Source: Fimbriimonadaceae bacterium (lineage in GTDB: Bacteria; Armatimonadota; Fimbriimonadia; Fimbriimonadales; Fimbriimonadaceae). Taken from it: DNA of 64,000 nt. Positions 8,156 through 16,928 of this stretch are shown here, one piece after another. The notes beneath the pieces were generated by a model. The model worked only from the letters and a program-made list of their open reading frames with translations. It ran no database searches and had not been told where the DNA came from. The position numbers and the translations under genes are program-made. The stretch lies in NCBI GenBank assembly GCA_019638795.1, contig JAHBTB010000011.1, positions 1 to 64,000 of the forward strand, written 5' to 3'. Numbering within the stretch: the first letter of the stretch is position 1; each line of letters begins with the position of its first letter.

Positions 8156-10228
8156 GTGAGCGAGTCAAAAGAACGGATTCTTACTCCCAGCATGGCCGAC
8201 CTGAGCTACAAGGAAGTCATTGGCGTCATCGGTCGGCGGAAGTGGATTGTCCTAGGCAGCATCGTCGCCGGCGTCGCGGTCGCTGCTGCAGTTTGCCAGT
8301 TTCTCATTAAGCCCGTTTGGGTGGCATCGGCACAATTGCTCGTTCCCGGACGAACGATCGCAGGTGGGGGCGTAGGCACCGGCCTGATCGACCAACTCGC
8401 CGAGAACCCGATCAACAACTACGACGTCCTCACCCAGATCCAGTTGTTGCAGTCTCAAGAAGTCATTTTCCGGGTCTACAACGAAGCCGGCGTCCAGATT
8501 CCTCGGACGTTCCGCGAAGCGGAGGACGCCCCGAAGATCGACGTCTTCCAACAGGGTGACACCCAGGTGCTCATCGGCCGGGTTTCGGCCCCGACGGAGT
8601 CGATCGCGACGAAGATGGCCCAGGCCCTGCCTATCGTCTATCAGCAGTACATCCAGACGAAGGCCGAAGAAGTTGTCAATGGGTCCATCAGCTTTTTGAA
8701 CACCCGAATGGAAGAAGAGAAGAAACTTCTCGAGGCCGCCCGGACCGACTTGGCCGAATACCAGCGTCAAAACAACGTCTCTGTTTCCGCAGTTGAAGTC
8801 CAGTCCACCTCTACTCTGATCCAAAACGGCCAGGCCGAAGTACGAGCTGCCGAAGCTGGAGTCCAGGGGGCTGAGTCGGCCCTGGCAAAGACACGCGAGG
8901 AGCGGGCCGCAATTCCTGCGACCGTGACCCTGCCCGTGACCCGGTCGAACGTCGCCCTGATCGACCAGGAGAAGCGGAACCTTCAGACCTTGCAGACTCA
9001 GTTGGACGGCTTGCTCGCCCAGTACCTGCCCGAACACCCGCTGGTCAGGGCGGCCAAGGCGCAAGTCGACGGCCAGAAGGCGTATCTTGCCTCCATTCCA
9101 CTCGAGGTCAAGGAACAGCAGGTCGTGCGCAACCCGCAGATCGACGCTTACGATCTTCGAGTCGCCCAAGCCGAAACCGACCTTGCCGCGGCAAGGTCCA
9201 GGCTCAGCACGCTCCAGGCCAAGCAGCGGGAGATCGAGGCGAGGAAAGGCACCGAGGCCGACACGGTCAAGGGCCTGACCGATAAAGAGCGGACGGTCGC
9301 CAACCACGAGACTTCCATCCAGCAGTTGAAGTCGACGCTGGACGCCCTGATGCTCAAGAAGAACAACCTTCAAGCACCCCAACAGCTCAACCGGTCGACC
9401 CTGGCCGAGCAGACCCAGCCCAACTGGCCCGTCTATCTCGGCGCCGGTGCGGTGGTCGGCCTGTTCCTCGGCGTCCTGGGTGCCATGGTCCGTGACTTCA
9501 ACCAAGACAAGGTCATGGGCGGCTCGATGGCGTCGACCATCGCGGACAGTTACGTCCTCGCCAGGGTCCCGCGACGCTTGGCCAGCGCCAAGCCGATCAT
9601 GACCACCGCCGGTGAAGCTCTCAGCTTTGAGTCGTACCGGATTTTGCGGACAAACCTGGTTTCTGGAGAAGGTGGCAAGGGCCTCAAATCGGTCGTCGTC
9701 ACTTCGACCAGCGCGGGCGAAGGCGCGTCGACGGTCGCCGGCAACCTCGCGGTCGCCTTGGCCCAGGAAGGCAAGAAGACGGTCCTGCTCGACGCCAACA
9801 TGCGTAACCCGGTGCAAGACCGATTGTTTGACGTCGCGCCGAACGGCGGTCTGAACCAGGCCCTGTCCCAAGGCACCGACGCGGCCAGCTTGACCATCGA
9901 CACGTCGGTGCCGAACCTGAAGGTTCTCGTCGCCGGTGGCAAGTCCGCCAACGCGACCGAAGCCTTGGCCAGCCCAGCGATGGACGCGGTGCTCACCAGC
10001 CTCAAGGGCTCGTTCGACTACATCGTCGTCGACGCGCCGGCCGCGTTCACCACTGCCGACGCCCACGAGGTCGGCCGCAAGGTCGACGGAGTGCTCTATG
10101 TGGTCGAGTCGGGCAAGCCTTCGCGCTCGCAGTTGGCCGAGAGCATCGCCATGCTCCGCCATGCGGGTGGCAAACTCCTTGGCCTAGTCATGAACAAGGA
10201 CAAAGGCGCCGCCGACCGCCTCTCGTGA
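8156..10228 (+). CDS. Wzz chain-length regulator fused to degenerate BY-kinase domain
   Basis: About 690 residues: Wzz domain with a first membrane segment (WIVLGSIVAGVAVAAAVCQF), a long periplasmic coiled-coil region, a second membrane segment (VYLGAGAVVGLFLGVLGAMV), then a P-loop domain of the bacterial tyrosine kinase type. Such fusions set polysaccharide chain length. The kinase looks inactive: the Walker A Lys is Ala524 (SAGEGAST), Walker A' reads LLDANM (Asp546, Asn548), and there is no C-terminal tyrosine cluster. Walker B Asp626 (YIVVDAP) remains. I chose the GTG at 8156 because GAGAGG (8142-8147) lies 8 nt upstream; the frame is open further up to an ATG at 8114. Confidence 0.85.
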   Translation: MSESKERILTPSMADLSYKEVIGVIGRRKWIVLGSIVAGVAVAAAVCQFLIKPVWVASAQLLVPGRTIAGGGVGTGLIDQLAENPINNYDVLTQIQLLQSQEVIFRVYNEAGVQIPRTFREAEDAPKIDVFQQGDTQVLIGRVSAPTESIATKMAQALPIVYQQYIQTKAEEVVNGSISFLNTRMEEEKKLLEAARTDLAEYQRQNNVSVSAVEVQSTSTLIQNGQAEVRAAEAGVQGAESALAKTREERAAIPATVTLPVTRSNVALIDQEKRNLQTLQTQLDGLLAQYLPEHPLVRAAKAQVDGQKAYLASIPLEVKEQQVVRNPQIDAYDLRVAQAETDLAAARSRLSTLQAKQREIEARKGTEADTVKGLTDKERTVANHETSIQQLKSTLDALMLKKNNLQAPQQLNRSTLAEQTQPNWPVYLGAGAVVGLFLGVLGAMVRDFNQDKVMGGSMASTIADSYVLARVPRRLASAKPIMTTAGEALSFESYRILRTNLVSGEGGKGLKSVVVTSTSAGEGASTVAGNLAVALAQEGKKTVLLDANMRNPVQDRLFDVAPNGGLNQALSQGTDAASLTIDTSVPNLKVLVAGGKSANATEALASPAMDAVLTSLKGSFDYIVVDAPAAFTTADAHEVGRKVDGVLYVVESGKPSRSQLAESIAMLRHAGGKLLGLVMNKDKGAADRLS

Positions 10229-10776
10229 CCGGCGACGTCGGATACGAAACGACCGCCTCAGGACTGATCGTCCTGAGGCGTCTTTCTGTCACCCCAGGCC
10301 CCCGACGGACCGTCTTCTTCGACCGCGACGGCGTGCTCAACGTCGACCGGGGTTACGTGGGGTCCCGTGAGGACTTCGAGTGGAGGCGGGGTGCCGTCGA
10401 GGCGGTGGAGTTGGCCCACGGGCTGGGCTTTTGGACTGTCGTGGTGACCAACCAGTCCGGGATCGGTCGGGGTTACTTTTCCTCCGGGCAAGTGGTCGAA
10501 CTGCTCCGTTGGATCATGGAGGTCGTGCCGCTGGACCTGGTCCTGGCCTGCCCGCACGGGCCCGACGACGGATGCCCCTGCCGAAAGCCCAAGCCGTTCA
10601 TGCTCGAACATGCCGACCAGCTCCTTGGTGTGGTCAAGTCAGGTTCGTTCCTTGTCGGCGACATGGACCGCGACGTGGCGGCGGGGCGGGCCTTCGGTGT
10701 CCCGGGCTACTTGGTCGACGACTCACCGCTGGACACCTTTATCGCCCCGCTCCTCAGCTCTGCAGGAACCTCTTGA
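10225..10776 (+). CDS. gmhB: D-glycero-D-manno-heptose-bisphosphate phosphatase-like HAD protein
   Basis: A 183-residue HAD-superfamily phosphatase. The nucleophile motif FFDRDGVLN (Asp33, Asp35), VVVTNQSGIGRGYF, the zinc-site cysteines CPHGPDDGCPCRKPKP and the late acidic motif VGDMDRD match GmhB/histidinol-phosphatase enzymes closely. GmhB removes the 7-phosphate from heptose bisphosphate on the way to ADP- or GDP-heptose. The GTG at 10225 overlaps the previous stop (GTGA); no ATG or GTG follows before the conserved core. A terminator-like hairpin lies inside the first codons. The 3' end overlaps the convergent manC-like gene by 23 nt. Confidence 0.82.
   Translation: MTGDVGYETTASGLIVLRRLSVTPGPRRTVFFDRDGVLNVDRGYVGSREDFEWRRGAVEAVELAHGLGFWTVVVTNQSGIGRGYFSSGQVVELLRWIMEVVPLDLVLACPHGPDDGCPCRKPKPFMLEHADQLLGVVKSGSFLVGDMDRDVAAGRAFGVPGYLVDDSPLDTFIAPLLSSAGTS
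10254..10287 (+). terminator. terminator-like hairpin inside the gmhB 5' end
   Basis: CGCCTCAGGA (10254-10263) pairs perfectly with TCCTGAGGCG (10271-10280) around a 7-nt loop and is followed by TCTTTCT. It lies 26 nt after the Wzz-fusion stop, so it resembles an intrinsic terminator of that gene. It also falls within codons 10-19 of the overlapping gmhB frame. Confidence 0.6.
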
Positions 10777-11803
10777 CTTCTTGCGCCCGGTGCTTCGGCA
10801 ACACTAAGACACGGCCCTCGGTCACGACGACGACCAAGTCTTCGACCCCCAGCAATGACACGGTCTGGTCTGTGCCGTGGACGTAGACCGTGTTGCCGTT
10901 GGCCTCGATCATGTGCGCCTGGCCTTGGACGACGTTCCCCGCGTCATCGGCCTCGTAGGACCGGGCCAGGGCGTCCCAAGCCCCCAAGTCGTCCCATTCA
11001 AACTCGGCCGGCACCACGAAGACTGGGTCCGCCCGCTCCATCACGGCGTAGTCGATCGAGAGGTTGGGCAGGCTGGCGAACACTTCGTCGGCCCGCTCCT
11101 GCTCCCCCGTCCTGATCAGTTCGGCCAGGGTGCGGGTCGTCGTGGCGACGTCCGGCGCCTGGCGGTCTAGCTCGCGCATGAATGTGGCCAGGGTGTAGAA
11201 AAACATCCCCGAGTTCCACAGGAACGTCCCGGCCGCGAGGAACTCCTCTGCCGTGGCCAAGTCGGGTTTTTCGCGGAACCGGACCACCCGGAGGGCGCTT
11301 CCCGACGGCTCGCCGGACTCGACGTACCCAAACCCCGTTTCGGGTCTGGTCGGGCGCACTCCGATGACGGCGATGCCGCCATGGGCCTCGGCTGCCTCCA
11401 TCGCTTTGGTGACGGTGGACTGGAACCCGGACATCGGGTGGATCCTTTGGTCAGCCGTCAAGACCGCGACCGTCGTCTCGGACCAACCTCCTGGTTCGGC
11501 CGCCATGAGACTGGCGGCGACCCAAACAAGGCATCCCAAGGTGTTTCGTTTGCACGGCTCGGCCAGGATGTTCTCCGCTGGAAGTCCGGGGACGGCTGAC
11601 AATGACCCTTCCACCAAGTGGCGACCCGTCGCAATATAGGTGGCGTCCAGGCCGGCAACGGCCGCCCCCCGCTCGACCGCTTCCGCAATCAATGGCTTCT
11701 CGGGGGAGGCCAAGTGCAAGAACTGCTTGGGTCTCTCCTTGGTCGAGACCGGCCAGAACCGCTCTCCAGAGCCACCCGCCATGATCACCGCGACGCGCTT
11801 CAT
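10754..11803 (-). CDS. manC: mannose-1-phosphate guanylyltransferase
   Basis: A 349-residue nucleotidyltransferase making GDP-mannose from GTP and mannose-1-phosphate. The N-terminus VIMAGGSGERFWPVSTKERP is the diagnostic GMP motif (GGxGxRxWPxS). Also visible are PKQFLHL, the metal/sugar region FGYVESGEP, and FLWNSGMFFYT. It is a single-domain form without the isomerase domain of bifunctional ManC. It starts at 11803 in an ATGA overlap with the upstream lipoprotein gene. Its product is the substrate for Gmd and Fcl at 24.9-26.9 kb, so the two sugar loci are linked metabolically. Confidence 0.92.
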   Translation of the reverse strand: MKRVAVIMAGGSGERFWPVSTKERPKQFLHLASPEKPLIAEAVERGAAVAGLDATYIATGRHLVEGSLSAVPGLPAENILAEPCKRNTLGCLVWVAASLMAAEPGGWSETTVAVLTADQRIHPMSGFQSTVTKAMEAAEAHGGIAVIGVRPTRPETGFGYVESGEPSGSALRVVRFREKPDLATAEEFLAAGTFLWNSGMFFYTLATFMRELDRQAPDVATTTRTLAELIRTGEQERADEVFASLPNLSIDYAVMERADPVFVVPAEFEWDDLGAWDALARSYEADDAGNVVQGQAHMIEANGNTVYVHGTDQTVSLLGVEDLVVVVTEGRVLVLPKHRAQEVKRFLQS

Positions 11804-12168
11804 TCTTTCCGTCGATACCCCCCTTTGAGGAATCGGTCTCCACTGAAGACGACCTCCCGGGGGTTTTTCCAGGAGAACGTCCCTTCGACCTTTTCCGGAA
11901 CGAAGGATTGGGCGATGGCAGCCAGAGGGAGTCCGTCGGGTGGTTGGATGTCGGTCACGACGATCCGGTTGCCCGAGACGGTGTACTTACCTCGAAAACT
12001 CACTCCACCGGCGACATCAAGGGTAAAGACGGCCGTGCCGTCCGGCGCCAGTTCGACAGTGCGACGGCCCACGCCTTCGGACACCCACGTGCCGACCAGG
12101 CTCGGTTCAGTACAGGCGACCAGGAACCCGGTGGCAAGCAAGGCACCGGCAAGGGCCAAGCGTTTCAT
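11800..12168 (-). CDS. small lipoprotein, function unknown
   Basis: A 122-residue protein with a lipoprotein signal peptide: MKRLALAGALLATGFLVAC with Cys19 in the lipobox. The remainder reads like a small beta-barrel (LVGTWVSEGVGRRTVELAPDGTAVF and GKYTVSGNRIVVTD), the pattern of secreted proteins that measure or bind something in a lipocalin-like or DUF-type sheet. No catalytic motif is seen. It overlaps manC by ATGA, so the two are co-translated. Its start is only 23 nt from the divergent nth start, with TACACT 6 nt upstream as a possible leaderless -10. Confidence 0.72.
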   Translation of the reverse strand: MKRLALAGALLATGFLVACTEPSLVGTWVSEGVGRRTVELAPDGTAVFTLDVAGGVSFRGKYTVSGNRIVVTDIQPPDGLPLAAIAQSFVPEKVEGTFSWKNPREVVFSGDRFLKGGYRRKE

Positions 12169-12174
12169 GGGTTC

Positions 12175-12184
12175 AGTGTATCCT
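12175..12184. promoter_or_regulatory. overlapping divergent -10 elements
   Basis: The 23-nt space between two divergent ATGs contains TACACT on the minus strand (12180-12175, 6 nt before the lipoprotein ATG) and TATCCT on the plus strand (12179-12184, 7 nt before the nth ATG). The hexamers share two base pairs. Both transcripts would start at or next to their start codons, that is, be leaderless. No ribosome binding site fits in this gap. Confidence 0.45.
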
Positions 12185-12191
12185 TGGGCCG

Positions 12192-12884
12192 ATGCCGACG
12201 AAGCGGCCTGCCCGGTCTGCCTCCCGGCGGACTGTCGAGGTTCTTGACCGTCTGGAAAGCGTCTACGGCCGTCAGCGCCATGTGCCCCGCTTTGCCCCCA
12301 TGGACGAGCTTGTTTGCTGCATGCTCAGTCAACACTCCGCCGACGTGAACAGTTTCCCGGCCTTCACCCAACTCAAGGAGCGGTGGCCCGAATGGCCCGC
12401 CTTGGCCCAGGCCGACGTCACCGATGTGGTGGCGACGATCAAGAACGCGGGTTTGGCCAACCAAAAGGGCAAGGGCATCCTCGCCACCCTGCAGGCCGTC
12501 AAGGAAGCCTTTGGCGACTACACCCTCGAACCCCTGCGGAGTCGTCCCGTCGAGGACGGACTTGGCTTCTTGCGTGGGTTGCCAGGGGTCGGGCCCAAGA
12601 CGGCCGCGATCGTCATGTGCCTGGCCTTCGGCAAACACGCCGTGCCCGTGGACACGCACGTCCACCGCGTCTCCCTGCGGCTTGGGCTGGTCCCCGACGG
12701 GACGACAGCAGAGCGGGCCCACAGCCTGCTCGACCAGGCCGTCCCCGTGGGCAAGGCCTTCCGATTCCATGTCACCCTGCTCGACCACGGCCGGCAAACG
12801 TGCTTTGCCAAGGCGCCGCTCTGTGGGTCTTGCGTCGTCCGAGATTTGTGCAGCTACCGCCCTCCGGCGAGGAAGGGGTCTTGA
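12192..12884 (+). CDS. nth: endonuclease III
   Basis: A 230-residue DNA glycosylase/AP lyase that removes oxidised pyrimidines in base-excision repair. The helix-hairpin-helix LPGVGPKTAAIVM contains the catalytic Lys. VPVDTHVHRVSLRLG supplies the catalytic Asp. The C-terminal [4Fe-4S] cluster ligands are present with the canonical spacing C-x6-C-x2-C-x5-C (CFAKAPLCGSCVVRDLC). The ATG at 12192 has no ribosome binding site but a TATCCT 7 nt upstream. Its stop overlaps the TTG start of glnE. Confidence 0.95.
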   Translation: MPTKRPARSASRRTVEVLDRLESVYGRQRHVPRFAPMDELVCCMLSQHSADVNSFPAFTQLKERWPEWPALAQADVTDVVATIKNAGLANQKGKGILATLQAVKEAFGDYTLEPLRSRPVEDGLGFLRGLPGVGPKTAAIVMCLAFGKHAVPVDTHVHRVSLRLGLVPDGTTAERAHSLLDQAVPVGKAFRFHVTLLDHGRQTCFAKAPLCGSCVVRDLCSYRPPARKGS

Positions 12885-15487
12885 CCGAGGCGGAGGCGGC
12901 GGCCGTCGCCCGGGTCGAGGCAGTGTCAGGGCGCGACGTGGGCCCCCACTGGGCTGACTGGTCCCGTGACTGCGCGAGGCCGGTCGAGGCGCTTCATCGC
13001 CTCGAGCGTTGGCTGGGGCACCTGTCTTCACCAGGCCTGATGCTGGACCACTGGGTGGCTGTGCCCGTCTTGGCCAGACTGGCGACCGCTGTCCTGGGTG
13101 CGAGCCACCACATCGCCGACGTCGTCGCGCAGAACCCAGAGGCAGGTGCGATCCTGACGGACCCGTCCGAACTCCGGGCCCCGCTGTCAGCCGAGGCCTT
13201 GACCGCCGAGTCGGCCCGCCTTTTGGCAAGCACGGTCAGCTACGCCCACAAGCTGGACCGCTTGCGGTTTCTGAAGCAACGCGAGACGCTGCGTCTCGCC
13301 GCCCTCGACTTGGGCCGGCTTGTGGACGAGCAGACGGTGTGGCGCGGTATCAGTGACCTCGCGGACGTGGTCGTCGCCGCTTTGCGCACCGAGGTCTGGG
13401 CGCAATATGCCACCGGGCGGGAGGTGTCGCCAACCCCACCATTTTCCATCGTCGCGTTTGGCAAGCTGGGGGGGCAGGAACTCAACTACAGTTCGGACAT
13501 CGACCTTGTCTTCGTCCTTGAGCCTGGTCTCGACGAAGATCAGACTAAGCACGCCTACCGGGCATGTGAACTCTATCGGTCGGCGCTTGCCGATAAGATG
13601 GGGCGAGGAGACTTATACAGAGTCGATCTGCGACTCCGGCCGTTTGGGTCGCAGGGGCCGATCGCCAGCCCGATGGGGGTTTATGAGTCGTACTACGACA
13701 AGTACGCCGAGACATGGGAGCATCTGGCCCTTTTCCGGTCCCGGGCCGTGGCCGGCCCACCCGAGGTGGCGGCGGCATGGGAGGAAATGCGCACGGCGAT
13801 CGTCTTCAACCGGGTGCGGAGCGACATGGCCCTCGAAGGGCTCGTCGCGATGCGGGGCCGCATCGAAGAGATCGGCAGTGAACGCGACCTCAAGAGGCGG
13901 GCCGGCGGCATCCGTGACGTCGAGTTCCTGGTCCAGACGATGCAAATGGTTTTTGGCGGGCAAAGTCCCGAATGCCAACTCCGCGCCACCGTCCCCGCAA
14001 TCGCCGCCTTGGCCCGTGCCGGATATCTACGGGCCGAAGACGCGGCGGCCTTGGCGGAGGCGTACGTCTTCTTCCGTCAGACCGAGCACCGTTGCCAAAT
14101 CGTCGGCAACCTCCAGACCCACGAGATCCCTGCTGAACCGGCCGAACTGGCCGCCCTCGCCCACGCCATGTCGTTCGACAGCGTCGAGGGGTTCTCGCGG
14201 ACACTGGACGGCCATTTCGTGGCGGTGCGCGGACTCTACGAGACACTGATGCCAGGGGGCGGGCCGCGTGTGCTGGGTGCCAAACAGATTCCCGCCGTCC
14301 GCAACTGGATCGACCGCCTGCCGGCCAAGGCGGCGCTATGGGCCAGCCTTGCCGAGAACCGTGACAGCTTGGACCGGGTCGTCCGTCTTGCCGAGGACGC
14401 CCCTGAGCTCACCACAAAGTTGGCGACGTCGGCAGTTGTGACCGAGGCCGTGATCAGCGGGGAAGTCCTCGAACAGCCGGTCGGGCTCGACCTGTCCGGT
14501 TTGCAGGCCGAGCCACCAGCTTCCCGGGCGGTCCGGGCCGCCATCGACGCTTGGCTTGCCGCGGTCGTGCGGTGGTGCCTTGGCGCCGGCCCCGTTCTCG
14601 GCGAAGCGCTCGCCACGCGTGACGACGCCGTGATCCGCGAACTTGCCGAGGGCACCGGACTCGACGTCGTCGCCTTGGGAAGCGCGGCGTCGCAGGACAC
14701 GTCGGTGCAGTCCGACGTCGACTTGGTCCTGCTGTGCCGGGACGATGTGGACTGGGCCGTCGCCGAGCGGTCTGCCCAGACTTTGCTCGCCGCCGTACAG
14801 GCGATGCATGCCGCCGGAGACACGCTGGAGGTCGACGTCCGCCTCCGTCCCGAAGGTCGGAAAGGCCACCTTGTCGCCAGCCACGAGGCGTTCCGCCGCT
14901 ACGAAGCCGGCGCGATGGAACTTTGGGAGCGGTTCGCCCTCGGGCGGTCGCGCCTCGTCATTGGCGACGCCGCCGCCATCGAGTCGGTGCGCCAGGCCGC
15001 ATATGGCCGCTACATCGGGAGCGAGGACTTTGCGGCCCTCGCCCACATGAAGCGCCGGATCGAGAACGAGCGGGTGAGCCCCCGCGAGCGGACCCGGCAC
15101 CTGAAACTGGGTTCGGGGGCCCTGGACGACGTCCATTGGGCCGTCCAACTCCTCTTGATGGCGAACCCCGAGGTGGCGCTGGCTTGCGGGTCGGCCCGGC
15201 TCGACCGTCGGCTTGAGGCCTTGGCCGACGCCGGAGCATTGGCCGAGTCAGACCGGCGAACCCTGGCGGCGGCCCATGCGTTTCTCAACGACCTGCGTGC
15301 GCGGGTCTCGTTGCTGGGGTACCCGGCCGACATCCTTCCCGAGAACCCCGACCGACTCCAAAGGATCGCGGGCCTCTTGGGGGTCGCCGACGGCAACGAG
15401 GTCATCCGTCGGCATGCCGACCTGACCACGGCGGTCAGGCAAATCCTGGACGACGTGGTCCGGGGTTGCTGCGCCCGGCAAGGTTGA
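12881..15487 (+). CDS. glnE: glutamine synthetase adenylyltransferase/deadenylylase
   Basis: About 868 residues with two nucleotidyltransferase domains, as in GlnE, which adenylylates and deadenylylates glutamine synthetase according to nitrogen status. The N-terminal deadenylylase half has FGKLGGQELNYSSDIDLVFV and YRVDLRLRPFGSQGPI. The C-terminal half has LGSAASQDTSVQSDVDLVLL and LEVDVRLRPEGRKGHLV. The frame is open far upstream inside nth, but a TTG at 12881 makes a TTGA overlap with the nth stop and is preceded by GAGGAAGGGG, so I start there. It is somewhat shorter than the roughly 950-residue proteobacterial enzyme. Confidence 0.92.
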   Translation: MTEAEAAAVARVEAVSGRDVGPHWADWSRDCARPVEALHRLERWLGHLSSPGLMLDHWVAVPVLARLATAVLGASHHIADVVAQNPEAGAILTDPSELRAPLSAEALTAESARLLASTVSYAHKLDRLRFLKQRETLRLAALDLGRLVDEQTVWRGISDLADVVVAALRTEVWAQYATGREVSPTPPFSIVAFGKLGGQELNYSSDIDLVFVLEPGLDEDQTKHAYRACELYRSALADKMGRGDLYRVDLRLRPFGSQGPIASPMGVYESYYDKYAETWEHLALFRSRAVAGPPEVAAAWEEMRTAIVFNRVRSDMALEGLVAMRGRIEEIGSERDLKRRAGGIRDVEFLVQTMQMVFGGQSPECQLRATVPAIAALARAGYLRAEDAAALAEAYVFFRQTEHRCQIVGNLQTHEIPAEPAELAALAHAMSFDSVEGFSRTLDGHFVAVRGLYETLMPGGGPRVLGAKQIPAVRNWIDRLPAKAALWASLAENRDSLDRVVRLAEDAPELTTKLATSAVVTEAVISGEVLEQPVGLDLSGLQAEPPASRAVRAAIDAWLAAVVRWCLGAGPVLGEALATRDDAVIRELAEGTGLDVVALGSAASQDTSVQSDVDLVLLCRDDVDWAVAERSAQTLLAAVQAMHAAGDTLEVDVRLRPEGRKGHLVASHEAFRRYEAGAMELWERFALGRSRLVIGDAAAIESVRQAAYGRYIGSEDFAALAHMKRRIENERVSPRERTRHLKLGSGALDDVHWAVQLLLMANPEVALACGSARLDRRLEALADAGALAESDRRTLAAAHAFLNDLRARVSLLGYPADILPENPDRLQRIAGLLGVADGNEVIRRHADLTTAVRQILDDVVRGCCARQG

Positions 15488-15522
15488 CGGGTGCCACAAT
15501 GGCCAAGTCAGGAACGTGACGC

Positions 15523-16131
15523 ATGGTCGCAGTCGCCGTCTATCTGGTCGCCTACCTCTTGGGCTCGGTGCCGTTCGGACTCCTCGTCGCCCGTGCCCAT
15601 GGCGTCGACATCCTCTCGACCGGTAGCGGCAACATCGGAACGACCAATATCGGTCGGGTGCTGGGGAAGGGGCCTGCGGCCCTTGTTTTTGTCCTCGACG
15701 TCGCCAAAGGGCTTGTCCCGCCGCTCGTGGCCAAGTCCTTGGTCGCCGACGGAGTGTGGGGAATATCCACTGCCGACCATGCCGTTCTGGTCGGCCTCTG
15801 CGCCATTCTCGGTCACACCGCCAGCCCGTTCTTGCGGTTCAAGGGAGGCAAAGGCATCGCGACGGGGTTGGGGGTCCTCACCGCCGCGACCCCGGGGGTC
15901 GCGGGGACGGCCCTCGGCTCGTTCATCCTGCTCTTTGCCCTGACCCAGACCGTCAGTGTCGCCAGCATCGCGTCCGTCATCGGCATGGTCGCCGGGGCCG
16001 TCGTGCTCCGCCAGTCGCATCTGTGCGTGGTGGTCTACTCCCTGTTGGCCGCTTACGTCGTCTTCAAGCATAGAGCCAACATCGTCCGACTCACCAAGGG
16101 CGAGGAACCGAAGTTCAAGTTCAAGAAATGA
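15523..16131 (+). CDS. plsY: glycerol-3-phosphate acyltransferase PlsY
   Basis: A 202-residue inner-membrane enzyme that transfers an acyl group from acyl-phosphate to glycerol-3-phosphate, the first step of phospholipid synthesis. The family motifs are clear: GSVPFGLLVAR, GSGNIGTTNIGRVLG and LRFKGGKGIATGLGV, between five hydrophobic segments. CAGGAACGTGACGC precedes the ATG. It is the first gene of a tightly overlapping envelope operon; its stop overlaps the next ATG (ATGA). Confidence 0.93.
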   Translation: MVAVAVYLVAYLLGSVPFGLLVARAHGVDILSTGSGNIGTTNIGRVLGKGPAALVFVLDVAKGLVPPLVAKSLVADGVWGISTADHAVLVGLCAILGHTASPFLRFKGGKGIATGLGVLTAATPGVAGTALGSFILLFALTQTVSVASIASVIGMVAGAVVLRQSHLCVVVYSLLAAYVVFKHRANIVRLTKGEEPKFKFKK

Positions 16132-16928
16132 TGTTCACCGAACGCGTGATGGCGACGCCTTGGGTGTTCGCCTTGGGTTGCCTGGTCTGGGTGCCCGTCG
16201 CGGTGTGGACTGTGTCGATGGTCGGTTGGATGGTCCACGGGGAAATCGAAGCCTTGTACGGTGTCTTGGCTCTGGCCGCGATTTACGCCATGGCCTATTT
16301 GACCACACGCCCACCAGACCCGGTCTTCTCACCGTTCCTCTTCGTCGGGGTCTTGGGGACGGTGGTGATGTACCCGGTCTTCCGCAGGTCGTTCGAGGGG
16401 CGAGCCAACCGGCGGATCGACCTCGACCTGATCGCGGGGGCCTACGAGACCCTGGCGGTCAAGCCTGACAACGTCGGTCCCCGTATCCGTATGGCCGAGA
16501 TCGTCGCGTCCCGGGGGATGTATGCGACCGCCGTCCAGATCTTGGAGCCCTGCGTCCCGTCGATGGCGGCCACGGTCTTTCCCAATGAACTCAAGGCATA
16601 CGCGAGTTGGCGTGCTGCCGCCTGGGACGCGAACGCCTACGCCCCGTTACCCTGTCCAGCATGTGGGATGCGCAATCCGCCGGGTGAGTTGTATTGCAGG
16701 CGGTGTCGCGGCCCGTTCGTCCTCGACCGGGCCAGGGTGGCGTGGCTTGGGTCTGGTGTCAGCCGCCGCTTGTTGTCGTCTTGGTTGGTCGGCACCTTGG
16801 TCGTCGTCGGTGTTCCTCTTGTCGCGCAGAGCGGCTGGCCGCCCGCCGTGGTGTTCGTCGTCGTGGTGTCCATGATGGTGTCGGGGCTCTATGTCTTGGT
16901 CAAAGCCTTTGGGGAGCGTGGAGTTTGA
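16128..16928 (+). CDS. membrane protein with zinc ribbon, unknown function
   Basis: A 266-residue protein with three N-terminal membrane segments (about residues 11-35, 44-60 and 67-84), a central helical stretch resembling a tetratricopeptide-like region (residues 95-165), a zinc ribbon (CPACGMRNPPGELYCRRC, residues about 179-196) and two C-terminal membrane segments. I do not recognise a family with known function. It overlaps plsY (ATGA) and lptF (TTGA), so it is co-translated with lipid and LPS-transport genes, which suggests an envelope role. Confidence 0.7.
   Translation: MMFTERVMATPWVFALGCLVWVPVAVWTVSMVGWMVHGEIEALYGVLALAAIYAMAYLTTRPPDPVFSPFLFVGVLGTVVMYPVFRRSFEGRANRRIDLDLIAGAYETLAVKPDNVGPRIRMAEIVASRGMYATAVQILEPCVPSMAATVFPNELKAYASWRAAAWDANAYAPLPCPACGMRNPPGELYCRRCRGPFVLDRARVAWLGSGVSRRLLSSWLVGTLVVVGVPLVAQSGWPPAVVFVVVVSMMVSGLYVLVKAFGERGV

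Noticed and set aside
8252-10162. 636-codon open frame antisense to the Wzz-fusion gene
   Set aside because: Low-complexity Arg/Gly/Asp/Leu composition with no domain; typical shadow frame in GC-rich DNA opposite a clearly real gene.
12314-12880. N-terminal extension of glnE through nth
   Set aside because: Translates to Arg/Gly/Pro-rich sequence unlike GlnE and overlaps the real nth frame; the TTG at 12881 has a good ribosome site.
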